From Streptomyces aquilus (GTDB lineage Bacteria; Actinomycetota; Actinomycetes; Streptomycetales; Streptomycetaceae): DNA of 64,000 nt. Below the pieces are notes generated by a model, which did not search any database, was not told the DNA's origin, and saw nothing but the letters and a program-made list of their open reading frames with translations. Made by a program: the position numbers and the translations under genes. The stretch covers positions 5,084,001-5,148,000 of the forward strand of contig NZ_CP034463.1 of the NCBI RefSeq assembly GCF_003955715.1, written 5' to 3'. This document shows positions 7,046-15,301 of the stretch, in pieces (position 1 is the stretch's first letter; each line of letters begins with the position of its first letter).

Positions 7046-9070
7046 TCAGAACGGCAACGGCCGCCGGTGCACCACCTCAAGCCCCGACACCGCCCGCGTG
7101 AGCACCACGTACAGCCGGTGCAGCCCTCGTTCCTCCGCCTCGGCGATCGCCGCGGGCTCGACGGCGACGACATGGTCGTACTCGAGCCCCTTGACCAGCG
7201 AGGCCGGGACGAGGGTCACGCGGGCGGCCAGGTCGTCCGGCCCGGCCACCGGGACACCGGCCGCGTCGAGGGCGGCCCGCACCCGGGGAAGGTCCGCGTC
7301 GGCCGCGATCACCCCCACCGACCCCTCCCGCCCGAGGGCGTCACGCACCGCGCCCACGACCGCACCGAGCAGCTCGTCCTCTGCCTCCCGCACCCTCAAC
7401 TCCCCGTCCCCGCGCAGGGATCGGGCCTCCGGTACGTCGACGTCCAGGCGCCGCAGCAGCCGGTTGGCGAGCCCTACGACGGCCTCCGGCACCCGGAACC
7501 CGGTGGTCAGCGGCACGACGGCCGCGTCCGGCCGCCCGAGGTGCGTGAGCTGCTCGGCCCAGGTCCGCGCGGCCCACGGCGTGGTCCCCTGCGCCAGATC
7601 CCCGAGCACGGTCAGCGAACCGAACACGGCCCGCCGCGCGATGGCCCGGCACTCCATCGGGGAGAGGTCCTGCGCCTCGTCGACGACGACATGGCCGTAG
7701 CCCTCGGGGTGCTCGATCAGCCCGCCGACCTCGTCGAGCAGTACGAGGTCGGCGGCCGACCAGCGCGCCGACTTCCACGACCGCGGCGGCTTGCCCCACA
7801 GCAACGCCTTCTGCTCATCTCCGTCGAGCAGGCCGCGGCCCGCGGCCTCCAACACCCCGCCGTCCGAGAGCAGTTCAGCGACGACCTCTTCCGCCCGCAC
7901 CCGCGGCCACACGGCATCGACGTACGGCCGGACCGCCGTCGCCATCTTCCGCACCCACGCGTTCGGCGGCGGCCCCGCCCGCCGCTCGGCGAGCGCCTGG
8001 ACATGGGCGACGACCCGCGTCCGCACCCGTTCGCGCCCGACGGCGTACGGCGGCTGCTCCGCCCGCACCCCGTCCACGATCCGCGCGAACGCCTCCCTCG
8101 GCACCCGCCACCGATAGGCCCCCTCGGGAATCGCGATCTCCTCGGCCCGCTCCGCCGACACGCGCGCGTACAGCGCCCGCCGCAGCACCTCGGCCATGCG
8201 CACGTCGTGCTTGAGCACGGCGGTGGGTGGATCGTCGCGACCGGTGACCGGGTGCCGGCCGATCTCCTCCGACAGCGTGGACTGCCGTACGCCGGTCTCG
8301 CCGAGGGCGGGCAGGACCTGCGCGATGTAAGAAAGGAAGGTGCGGTTGGGGCCGAGGATCAGCATGCCGCCGCGCTGGATGCGCTGGGGGTGGGTGTAGA
8401 GGAGATAGGCGGCCCGGTGCAGGCCCACGGCGGTCTTCCCCGTCCCGGGAGCGCCCTGCACGCACACGGAGACGCCGAGATCACCTCGTACGAGATCGTC
8501 CTGCTCGGGCTGGATGGTCGCGGCGATGTCGCGCATGGGGCCGACGCGGGGACGTTCGATCTCGCGGACGAGGATGTCGCTGGCGCGGTCCTCGCCCCGG
8601 CTCAGATGCTCGTCCTCAAGGCTGGTGAGGTCTTCCGACGCGCCCGTGCTCCCGGGCGCCCACCCGAACCGCCGCCGCACGGCGACGCCCTGCGGGTCGT
8701 GGGCGCTCGCCTGGTAGAAGGCGCGGGAGACGGGGGCGCGCCAGTCGACGACGAGGGGTGGGGCGGCGGGGTGCTCGCTGATCCGGAGCCGCCCGACGTG
8801 ATAGCCCTGCCCGGCATGTTCACCGCCGTCGAAATCCAGACGGCCGAAGAACAACGGCCCCTCGGGCAGCTCCCGCATCTCCTTGGCCTTGCTGCGCAGC
8901 TGATAGCCGAGGACTTCGGCGTCGGCCCCGGAGGCGGAGACGTCTTCACCGACGACGACCTGCTCCTGGGCGCCGTCGACCATGGCGGCGAGGGCGGCGC
9001 GGCAGGTGTCGTGGTGGGCGCGTTCGAGGTGGAGGGCGTGGGTGAGGGGGGTGGGGTCGGGTGACGTCAT
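7046..9070 (-). CDS. HelD/HelR-like RNA polymerase-associated ATPase
   Basis: 674 residues of the UvrD/Rep-like superfamily 1. The N-terminal coiled coil (about 1-60) precedes a short insertion with LVVDWRAPVSRAFY. Walker A is VQGAPGTGKTAVGLHR and the Walker B/DEXX segment is VVVDEAQDLSP. The RNA-polymerase-recycling HelD family has exactly this split-domain layout: it pushes arms into the primary and secondary channels to release stalled polymerase. HelR homologues in Streptomyces displace rifamycins. I see no rifamycin-associated element (RAE) inverted repeat upstream, so HelD versus HelR is undecided. The gene lies 58 bases after the TetR gene on the same strand. Confidence 0.85.
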   Translation of the reverse strand: MTSPDPTPLTHALHLERAHHDTCRAALAAMVDGAQEQVVVGEDVSASGADAEVLGYQLRSKAKEMRELPEGPLFFGRLDFDGGEHAGQGYHVGRLRISEHPAAPPLVVDWRAPVSRAFYQASAHDPQGVAVRRRFGWAPGSTGASEDLTSLEDEHLSRGEDRASDILVREIERPRVGPMRDIAATIQPEQDDLVRGDLGVSVCVQGAPGTGKTAVGLHRAAYLLYTHPQRIQRGGMLILGPNRTFLSYIAQVLPALGETGVRQSTLSEEIGRHPVTGRDDPPTAVLKHDVRMAEVLRRALYARVSAERAEEIAIPEGAYRWRVPREAFARIVDGVRAEQPPYAVGRERVRTRVVAHVQALAERRAGPPPNAWVRKMATAVRPYVDAVWPRVRAEEVVAELLSDGGVLEAAGRGLLDGDEQKALLWGKPPRSWKSARWSAADLVLLDEVGGLIEHPEGYGHVVVDEAQDLSPMECRAIARRAVFGSLTVLGDLAQGTTPWAARTWAEQLTHLGRPDAAVVPLTTGFRVPEAVVGLANRLLRRLDVDVPEARSLRGDGELRVREAEDELLGAVVGAVRDALGREGSVGVIAADADLPRVRAALDAAGVPVAGPDDLAARVTLVPASLVKGLEYDHVVAVEPAAIAEAEERGLHRLYVVLTRAVSGLEVVHRRPLPF

Positions 9071-9128
9071 GAAACCGAGCGTACCGGCATAACGTAACCG
9101 GGTTAAATTTTTTACCGAGCCTCAGTCG

Positions 9129-9737
9129 TCATGAGTAGCGCGGCAGAGCCGCCTCCAGCAGATCGAAGGCACGCTCGGCATCACCGAGAGCCGTGGCCCT
9201 CACCTCGGCGACGGGTTCCCCGGCTCCGATCCGCCGCCAGTTCTCCTGAGCGAGGATGCGGCGTACGGCGACGATCTGCCCGGCGGCCAGCCGCGCGTCC
9301 AGGTCACCGCCGAGGGCTGCGGCGAGGGCCTCCTCGGAACGTTCGAGGTGGAGGTGGAGGCGGGCGACGAGGGCGGGGGTGCCGTAGAGGAGGTCGTAGA
9401 AGGCGCGGACGGCGGGGTGGTCACTGACGCCGGTGATGGGGTCGCCCTGCTCGATCCCGTCCAGGAAGTTCCGCCGCAACGACTCCAAGGGCGCCCCCCG
9501 TCCCTCCCGCACCACCCGCGCGGCCTCGTCCTCGTGGTCGGCGATGCGGTGGAAGACCAGGTCCTCCTTCGCGGGGAAGTAGCGGAAGAGGGTGGGCTTG
9601 GAGATGTCGGCCGCGGCGGCGATCTCGGCCACCGAGACCGCGTCGTAGCCCTTTTCGAGGAAGAGGCGGATCGCGGTCTCGGAGACGGTCTCGTACATCC
9701 GCTGCTTTTTGCGGGCGCGCAGGCCGGGGGTGGTCAT
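9129..9737 (-). CDS. TetR/AcrR-family transcriptional regulator
   Basis: 202 residues. The N-terminal HTH is unmistakable (AIRLFLEKGYDAVSVAEIAAAADISKPTLFRYFPAKEDL, about 20-60), followed by an all-helical ligand domain. Its ATG overlaps the TGA of the upstream tandem-kinase gene (ATGA, 9734-9737), so the two are translationally coupled. The downstream helD-like gene follows after 58 bases that include an AT-rich tract (GGGTTAAATTTTTTACC), a possible TetR operator and promoter. The ligand is unknown. Confidence 0.9.
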   Translation of the reverse strand: MTTPGLRARKKQRMYETVSETAIRLFLEKGYDAVSVAEIAAAADISKPTLFRYFPAKEDLVFHRIADHEDEAARVVREGRGAPLESLRRNFLDGIEQGDPITGVSDHPAVRAFYDLLYGTPALVARLHLHLERSEEALAAALGGDLDARLAAGQIVAVRRILAQENWRRIGAGEPVAEVRATALGDAERAFDLLEAALPRYS

Positions 9738-11932
9738 TGGGCGAGGGTACGGGGTTCGCGTTCCACGAGCGTCAGTGCGAGATAGGGGTTGTGCATACGA
9801 CGTTCGCGCAGACCGAGTGACGCCGTCGCCGCCCTCAGGGTCGTCGAATAAGAGTCGAGGGCCCTGCGCACGTTGGGAGCGTCCAGGCTGGCGCCGGTGA
9901 CCAGGCGGTCCAGGTCGATGTATGCGGAGCGCACGATCTCGATCCAGCGGTAGATACCCCAGTCCCGTCGCCAGCCCTTGGTGTATTCCGGGGCCAGCCG
10001 GAGAGCCCAGCGGTTGAACATGCGCTCGCGGATCTCCGGCCGGGTGGGAGTGAGATGCAGGTGCCGGACCAGGTCGTAGAGGGGGTCGCCGACGACTGCC
10101 ATCTCCCAGTCGATGATGGTCAGGGCCTGCCGGTCGGGGCGGCGCACCAGGTTCCACGGGTTGAGGTCGCCGTGCAGCAGGGCGGGCTCGCGGTGGCCCA
10201 CCTGATGCCGGGAGAGGATTTCCCGCAGCCGCACGGCATCCGGCAGTCCGAGGTGACGGGCCAACTGCTGGGATTCCCTCGGCAACTCGGCGACCAGCAG
10301 GACGAGTTGCTCGCTCAGCGTGGTGTAGAAGGACCCCTCCCCCGCGGCCGGGTCCAGCGCTCTGTAGTCCACCGCCGTGAGTGCGCACAGTTGGTCGACG
10401 AGGGCGTTCGCCTCATGCGGCAGCAGGCCCTGTTCAGGGTGGCGGGGCGGCTGGTCCGGGTCGGGTGAACCCTCATAGGTGTGGATGGCGAATGGTTCCC
10501 CCTGGTAGCTCGTCCCCAGGGCCAGGAACCTTGGCGCTGCCACCATGGCCTTGGATTCCTCGATGGTGCGCAGGACAGCATGTTCGCTGAGGAAGCCACG
10601 CTCACGCCGATCGACGTTCGGCACCTTGCGCCGCACCACCACGGGGAAGTCGACGCCGGGTACGTGCACGATCGTGTTCAGGTGACCGGTCCCCTTGAGT
10701 ACACGACTGGCCGGCGCCGCCCCTTCCGCGTGCAGCGCCTTGACCACGGCCGTATGCGGGAAGTCGGGACGCTCCGGGAAGCGTGGGTCCCACGACCACT
10801 TGTCGATCTCGACAGTCAGGCCGCGCCCCCCGTTCCTGGCTGCCAGCCATCTGAAGAGGATCCGCTCGATCTCCTGCTCGTCCGGAACACTGCCGAGTCT
10901 GAGCGGGCCCGCGGCCGCCGTCAGAGCCCGGGCCACCGCCCCCTTGGCCTCATCGAGGGTCTTCTGGTCGGGCGAGTTCTGCAGGGCCTGCGCCGCCCGC
11001 ATCACATCCGGGTAGACCGACTGGGCCCGTTCGAAGGCGATGTAGATGGGCAGGTCCCTGGTCAGGCCCTTCACCGCTGCGGGCCGCACTCGGCGCATGG
11101 CGGCCACCCAGGCGTCGATGACCTCGTCCCACTGATAGGGCGGGTATTGCATGCGAACCAGGTGCGTGGCGAGATCGTGCAGGGGGTCGCCGTAGGTCGC
11201 CAGTTCCCAGTCGACGCAGATGAGAGGCGGATCGCCGGCGTACGACATGATGAGGTTGTCGCGGTGCAGATCGGCGTGGAGCAGACTGAACGGTCGACGG
11301 GACATGATCGGCACCCGCTCGGCGAACCGCAGCATGGCGTCCTCGGGGATGCCCAGGGCCGCGAACAGGCCGCCGAAGCCAGCCCAATTGGGCTGCCGGA
11401 TCTGCCGGTCCGCCATCAAGGCCAACGCCTGCAAGAACGCTTGGCTGTCCGTGTGATTGCCGGGCCAGTCGGACGGCAGCTCCGGCAAGGCCCCGCTGCG
11501 CACCTGGGTCATCTGGGCGAGCAGACCCGCCAGCGCGCGGATGATCATGGTGTCGACCGGCTTGCCGTTGCTGCACACCTTGGACAGCGGCACGCCCTCC
11601 ACATAGCTGTGGATCGCGAAGGTGTCGCCCTTGTAGAGACACTGCGGAACGTGGGGCAGCACGCCCTGAATGGCGTCGAGGATCTCCGCCTCGTCCGCCC
11701 AGGTTCTGATGACGACCGGAAGCGCCTCTTCGCGCCGGATACGCACGGTCACCGTCGTCCCGGCGTCCCGCCCGGCCAGCCGTGCCGCGGGTTCCGTGAG
11801 AGGCAGGACGAAGTTCTTGTTGTGATGCCCGCTGGTCGCCTGCCCTAACTGCTCGGCCAGACTCACGAACTCCTCGACCGTGCGTGCCCCGGGCGGGGTC
11901 TCTGGAAGAGGCGGTGCGCCCACAGGCCACAC
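9734..11932 (-). CDS. Tandem APH-fold phosphotransferase (two kinase domains)
   Basis: 732 residues made of two complete aminoglycoside/choline-kinase (APH) domains. Domain 1 (about 1-330) has the catalytic loop LLHADLHRDNLIM and the metal-binding VDWELATYGDPLHDLA. Domain 2 (about 370-720) has LLHGDLNPWNLV and IIDWEMAVVGDPLYDLV. Both retain the HxDxxxxN and DWE residues, so both could be active. APH-fold enzymes phosphorylate small molecules (antibiotics, choline, homoserine, sugars); the substrate here is unknown. The apparent start is GTG at 11932 with only a modest ribosome-binding site, so the true start may differ. It is coupled to a TetR gene and lies beside three GntR genes and a HAD phosphatase. 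Confidence 0.85.
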   Translation of the reverse strand: MWPVGAPPLPETPPGARTVEEFVSLAEQLGQATSGHHNKNFVLPLTEPAARLAGRDAGTTVTVRIRREEALPVVIRTWADEAEILDAIQGVLPHVPQCLYKGDTFAIHSYVEGVPLSKVCSNGKPVDTMIIRALAGLLAQMTQVRSGALPELPSDWPGNHTDSQAFLQALALMADRQIRQPNWAGFGGLFAALGIPEDAMLRFAERVPIMSRRPFSLLHADLHRDNLIMSYAGDPPLICVDWELATYGDPLHDLATHLVRMQYPPYQWDEVIDAWVAAMRRVRPAAVKGLTRDLPIYIAFERAQSVYPDVMRAAQALQNSPDQKTLDEAKGAVARALTAAAGPLRLGSVPDEQEIERILFRWLAARNGGRGLTVEIDKWSWDPRFPERPDFPHTAVVKALHAEGAAPASRVLKGTGHLNTIVHVPGVDFPVVVRRKVPNVDRRERGFLSEHAVLRTIEESKAMVAAPRFLALGTSYQGEPFAIHTYEGSPDPDQPPRHPEQGLLPHEANALVDQLCALTAVDYRALDPAAGEGSFYTTLSEQLVLLVAELPRESQQLARHLGLPDAVRLREILSRHQVGHREPALLHGDLNPWNLVRRPDRQALTIIDWEMAVVGDPLYDLVRHLHLTPTRPEIRERMFNRWALRLAPEYTKGWRRDWGIYRWIEIVRSAYIDLDRLVTGASLDAPNVRRALDSYSTTLRAATASLGLRERRMHNPYLALTLVEREPRTLAQ

Positions 11933-12026
11933 TCCGGATCGTTCGCGCGACAGACGACAGGCACGGCAACACTAAGTCTCGGTTTTAGCAAGCACGACCA
12001 GAGCCCGGCTGGAGTAGCCATAACGA

Positions 12027-12041
12027 GTGGTTTTGCCACTC
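12027..12041. promoter_or_regulatory. Small inverted repeat between GntR gene 1 and the tandem kinase
   Basis: AGTGG-TTTTG-CCACT, flanked by AACG and CGTT, lies in a 232-base AT-richer gap between the stop of GntR gene 1 (12165) and the kinase start (11932), both on the minus strand. It could be a terminator for the former or an operator for the latter. Confidence 0.4.
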
Positions 12042-12164
12042 TTCGTTCGTCAGGCCGTGCGAGATTGGCTCTTTGCCACGTCCATACGCGCGCAGCAGAG
12101 CGATTGCTCAGCGGTGCGGGAATGTTAGCGCACCGAACCATGTCCCCCGGTCACCGTTTGGCCG

Positions 12165-13070
12165 CTATTCGGAGAGCCGGGCCCAGACCGAGTCGAACCA
12201 CGCCTGCATGTTGTCCACGAAAACCGATCCCGGCGAGTTCGTGTCCTCGTCCTTCACCTGATGGGTGAGGGTCGCACCCAGCCCCAGGACGTCCAGCGCG
12301 GTGACCACATCGCCGTCGTCCAGCTCGATCTGACGCTCGATCACGTCGTACATGCCGTGGAGAGCTTCGGCGCGGTTGATGAGGTAGAGCTTGAACGGCG
12401 GGACCAGTGGCGTGTGCTGGATCTCGACGCCGACGGACGGCACCAGCCCCTCGGTCCGCAGATCTTTCAGGGACCCGAGCAACGACTCGGTATGCCGATG
12501 ACTGATGCCCACCAGCCGCTCTTGGAGGCGCATGTCCTCCTTTTTACCCTTCACCCGTGGATACGGCAGCGGCTGCGTGGTGTCCGGCAACAGCAGCCGC
12601 AGAGCGATGCGCTCGGGTGAGATCTCGCCGGCATGGATGCGCTCGGCCTGGACGCGGATGTGGGCGTCCAGCGATTCCGCGGTCAGCGTGTAGACGTCCA
12701 GGGTGACTTCGGGCGCTTCGAACGCCGATCCGATGATGTGGCTCAGCGTCGCCCCGTGCCGCGACTTGACCGCCTTGGGTGCCGACGACTTGATCAGCTG
12801 GGTCTTGATCACCCGGGAACCGCTTCCCTGCCGCGAGACGATCCAGTGCTCGTCGGCCAGCTCCCGCAGAGCTCGCTGAACGGTGTCCCGCGAAACCCCG
12901 AACTCGTCGGCGAGCTCCCGTTGCGGCGGCAGGAAGGACCCCACCGAGTAGGTGCCGTCGGTCATCCGGGTGCGCAGCGTTTCGGCGACCCGCTGGAACT
13001 CCTTGCCTCCGCTGTCGCCGTTTCCCCGTGCGTCCACGCCTCGACCGTACCGCCTGCCGTCCACCGGCAA
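12165..13070 (-). CDS. GntR-family regulator 1 of a local paralogous trio
   Basis: 301 residues. The winged-helix GntR domain covers about 20-90 (FLPPQRELADEFGVSRDTVQ, then GSGSRVI). The C-terminal domain is neither a standard UTRA nor an FCD domain. It shares its landmarks with the two regulators encoded at 13997-14875 and 15302-16210: RIHAGEISPERIALRLLLP, VPPFKLYLINRAEALHGMY, and a final FVDNMQAWFDSVW. It is the most divergent of the three. The shape (strand-rich LLLP, then PP-K-YL-N-x-EAL) is reminiscent of catalytically dead PLD-like sensor domains, which is only an inference. The first codons are uncertain, with an in-frame GTG at 13037 as an alternative start. Confidence 0.8.
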   Translation of the reverse strand: MPVDGRRYGRGVDARGNGDSGGKEFQRVAETLRTRMTDGTYSVGSFLPPQRELADEFGVSRDTVQRALRELADEHWIVSRQGSGSRVIKTQLIKSSAPKAVKSRHGATLSHIIGSAFEAPEVTLDVYTLTAESLDAHIRVQAERIHAGEISPERIALRLLLPDTTQPLPYPRVKGKKEDMRLQERLVGISHRHTESLLGSLKDLRTEGLVPSVGVEIQHTPLVPPFKLYLINRAEALHGMYDVIERQIELDDGDVVTALDVLGLGATLTHQVKDEDTNSPGSVFVDNMQAWFDSVWARLSE

Positions 13071-13091
13071 ACCAATCTCCAGTCAATTCCA

Positions 13092-13167
13092 CCAGTGGAC
13101 TGGCCAGTTGGTTAAGGGATCAGTCAGGCCGGGCAGACCACCCACAAGTCAACCAGTCCAATTGGTC
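13092..13167. promoter_or_regulatory. Cluster of CCAGT/ACTGG half-sites upstream of GntR gene 1
   Basis: The 168-base gap between the HAD stop and GntR gene 1 contains CCAGT-GG-ACTGG (13092-13103), CCAGTTGGTT directly after it, and CAGTCCAATTGGTC (13154-13167), whose core CCAATTGG is a perfect palindrome. The last 14-mer recurs exactly at 19508-19521. These are good candidates for the operator of the adjacent regulator. Confidence 0.55.
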
Positions 13168-13238
13168 GGAGAGTTGACGCCTTGGCGGTGGAGTGGAAGG
13201 GAGGTGGTCCAGAATGCCCCTGCTGCGGCATCACCGGC

Positions 13239-13997
13239 TCAGACCCGCCCCAGCAGCACATCCCGCACCACATCAAGCGAGTTGACCACCACCGAGGCTC
13301 CCGCCTCCCGCAACAACCCCTCCTTGCGCCCGTTACGCGCGTAGCCCAGGAACGGAACACCGGCGCTTCGCGCGGCCACGTAGTCGGACGGGGTGTCGCC
13401 GATCATCAGGGCTGCCGAAGGGGCCGCGCCCATCGCGTTCAGGGCGTGGTTGAGGCAGTGCGGGTGGGGTTTGAGGTGGTGGAGGTTCTGGGTGCGGCCG
13501 TAGATGTGGGGGTGGAAGCAGGACGTCAGGCCGCGGCCGGCCAAGTACTTGCGCACCACCCGCGGGGAGTTGTTCGTCGCGATCGCCAACCGAGCGCCCA
13601 TCGCGGCCCACGTCTGTATGAGCGGGTCGGCGTAGGCGGTCGGCATGGCCGACGTCGCGGCGTGCAGTTCTTCCTGGGTGAGACGTTCCTCCAGCTCCGC
13701 GACCAGGTCGCTGCCGGGGTGCCGGAGGTCGACGGCGCGCAGCACGACATGGGGGTCGAGGGACTTCCGTTCCTCCTCCGTCACCAGGCCGTGCAGTCCG
13801 CGGCTCTCCAGCCACTCGACCAGTTCCGCGGCCACCCGTTCCGCCGAGTGCCCGGCGAACAGGCGGCAGATCGGGCCGTCGAAGTCCCACAGCACGACTC
13901 GGGCGTGCCTGATCAGCTCCCGGAGGTCTTCCAGTGCTTCAGGATCGTTCTCTGTCTCTGCTGTCACCGAATCAGTCTGCGCTGTATCAGGAGTCAC
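13239..13997 (-). CDS. HAD-superfamily hydrolase (phosphatase)
   Basis: 252 residues. All four HAD motifs are visible: motif I LWDFDGPIC (DxD with nucleophile Asp), motif II ATNN, the Lys of motif III in LKPHP, and motif IV MIGDTPSDYVAA. The helical cap lies between about 55 and 130, as in phosphoglycolate-phosphatase-like subfamily I enzymes. I chose GTG at 13997, where it overlaps the TAG stop of the upstream GntR gene 2 by one base (TAGTG), giving tight coupling. The phosphatase may act on a compound made by the nearby APH-fold kinase; that pairing is inference. Confidence 0.85.
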   Translation of the reverse strand: MTPDTAQTDSVTAETENDPEALEDLRELIRHARVVLWDFDGPICRLFAGHSAERVAAELVEWLESRGLHGLVTEEERKSLDPHVVLRAVDLRHPGSDLVAELEERLTQEELHAATSAMPTAYADPLIQTWAAMGARLAIATNNSPRVVRKYLAGRGLTSCFHPHIYGRTQNLHHLKPHPHCLNHALNAMGAAPSAALMIGDTPSDYVAARSAGVPFLGYARNGRKEGLLREAGASVVVNSLDVVRDVLLGRV

Positions 13998-14875
13998 TAG
14001 GAGAGTGTCAGGTCCGTCGTGATGGTTTCCCAGAGGGCGTCGAACCACTTCTGGGATTCCTCCACGAACGCCGCGTCCCGCTGGCTCGCCGCCTTGACGA
14101 AGGAGAACAGGACGGACTGGGAGCCCAGGGCGTCGTACATCTCCAGGGTCTGGCTCTCGTACTCCTCCTCGCGCTTTTCGAGCATGTAGTAGCCGAGCAG
14201 CACTTCCTCGCCGTTGACCAGGTACATCTTCACCGGCGGAGTGAAGGGCAGCGCGCGGAAGGTGATGCGGACGTCGATGCCGTGGGTGGAGCGGACGGCG
14301 TTGAGGTTGTACTTCAGGACGTGGGCCTGGGCGTTGCGCATCTCCAGCCAGCGCTGGTGGACCGGGTCCTCCTGGCCGTCGCGGTCGACCAGCACCGGGA
14401 AGGCGAGGTTGATGTCCCGGGACGGCAGCAGGACCCGGAACTCGATGGACTCGGGGCGGATCCTGCCCTCGTGGATGCGGCGCAGGGACTCGCCGAGCGC
14501 CAGCATCAGGGTCTCGGAGGTGTGGCTGACCACGTCCACGCGCACGTGCGGCGCCGCGAACGCCTCCGTCAGCCGGGGGGCCAGTCCGACCATCGTCGGC
14601 TGCGGCGCCCCGCGCACCGGGGCCGGCTCGGCGATCCTCGGTGGGCTGCCCTTGCTCACGTTGCTGAGGAGGCCGTCCTCCTGGAGCGCGCGCAGGGCCT
14701 GGCGGACGGTGCCGCGTTCGACATTGAACTCCTCGGCCAGTTCGGCCTGGGTGGGCAGGCGGTCGCCCGCCTTGAGGTCGCCGGAGCGGATTCGGTCCCG
14801 GAGGATGTCGGCGATCTCCTGGGGCGAGAGCTTTCTGCTGCCGTTCACTGCCACGTTCTCCTGGGTCACGACCAA
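13997..14875 (-). CDS. GntR-family regulator 2 of the local trio
   Basis: 292 residues. The N-terminal GntR wHTH (about 15-85) shows LPTQAELAEEFNVERGTVRQ and a wing ending SNVSKGSPP. The C-terminal domain carries RIHEGRIRPESIEFRVLLP, FTPPVKMYLVNGEEVLLGYY and FVEESQKWFDALWETI. It is very close to regulator 3 over its whole length. The start is TTG at 14875 or GTG at 14869 (TTGGTCGTG, the same triplets as regulator 3). It is operon-linked to the HAD gene and divergent from a 62-residue membrane protein gene. Confidence 0.85.
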   Translation of the reverse strand: MVVTQENVAVNGSRKLSPQEIADILRDRIRSGDLKAGDRLPTQAELAEEFNVERGTVRQALRALQEDGLLSNVSKGSPPRIAEPAPVRGAPQPTMVGLAPRLTEAFAAPHVRVDVVSHTSETLMLALGESLRRIHEGRIRPESIEFRVLLPSRDINLAFPVLVDRDGQEDPVHQRWLEMRNAQAHVLKYNLNAVRSTHGIDVRITFRALPFTPPVKMYLVNGEEVLLGYYMLEKREEEYESQTLEMYDALGSQSVLFSFVKAASQRDAAFVEESQKWFDALWETITTDLTLS

Positions 14876-14984
14876 ACGCTACAACTCTCGCCCATCTTTG
14901 GGGAGTTGCCTGGGAGTTGTTTCAAAGTAGGTACCAAGTGGGGACAACTACAGCAGAGATGGTTGCCAACTTCTCCAAGTTGGC
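14867..14984. promoter_or_regulatory. Divergent operator/promoter region A of the GntR/small-membrane-protein module
   Basis: Block 1 (14867-14907) contains CACGACCAAACGCTACAACT and CCATCTTTGGGGAGTT; its first nine bases are the start codons of regulator 2. Block 2 (14943-14972) contains GACAACTACAG and GGTTGCCAACTT. Both blocks recur at 16202-16307 with the same 76-base offset. Within the region lie a CAACT/AGTTG inverted pair and a perfect palindrome, GCCAACTT-CTCC-AAGTTGGC (14965-14984). ACCAAGTGGGGACAACT at 14933-14949 recurs with one mismatch at 19479-19495. Binding by regulators 2 and 3 is inferred. Confidence 0.7.
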
Positions 14985-15077
14985 GGAAGTTTTGCTTCCT
15001 TGTTCGCCACCATCCCGCACAACCCCCCACATCCGCTCGCCCCGGATGCCCGCCTCACGCCCTAAGGGGGAATCACC

Positions 15078-15266
15078 GTGCCTGCCATCTATCTTCTCTC
15101 CGCCATCTTCGTGGTCGGCATCGAGCAGACCATCCAGTGGAGGTACGGCGCTGCCGGCATCCTCGGACTGCTGCTGCTCAGCGTCGGCCTCAAGGCCAAG
15201 AGCCCGGCACTGAGCTCCGTCGGTGCCGTGGTGCTCGCGCTCCTCGTCTCGGGGCAGGCCCTATGA
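15078..15266 (+). CDS. 62-residue membrane protein, paralogue A
   Basis: A tiny hydrophobic protein of three short membrane helices separated by the polar motifs GIEQTIQWRYGAAGI (about 14-28) and GLKAK (about 38-42). Paralogue B at 16399-16581 has the same layout and the same EQ-x2-QW-x2-G-x2-GI and G-x-KAK residues. The GTG start follows AAGGGGGAATCACC, a strong Shine-Dalgarno. It is divergent from regulator 2, and its stop is 35 bases from the stop of regulator 3. I know no family for it; a small-membrane-protein effector or toxin-like role is possible but unproven. Confidence 0.75.
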   Translation: MPAIYLLSAIFVVGIEQTIQWRYGAAGILGLLLLSVGLKAKSPALSSVGAVVLALLVSGQAL

Positions 15267-15301
15267 AGAGGAACAGCCCGGATCCACCTCTGTGGGAGAC
15301 C

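Noticed and set aside
6032..9064. A 1010-codon plus-strand open frame over the HelD-like gene
   Set aside because: Arg/Pro/His-rich low-complexity translation with no motif; the minus-strand gene shows clear ATPase motifs.
9071..9128. Rifamycin-associated element upstream of the HelD/HelR-like gene
   Set aside because: No long inverted repeat is present in the 58-base gap, so rifamycin induction cannot be claimed.
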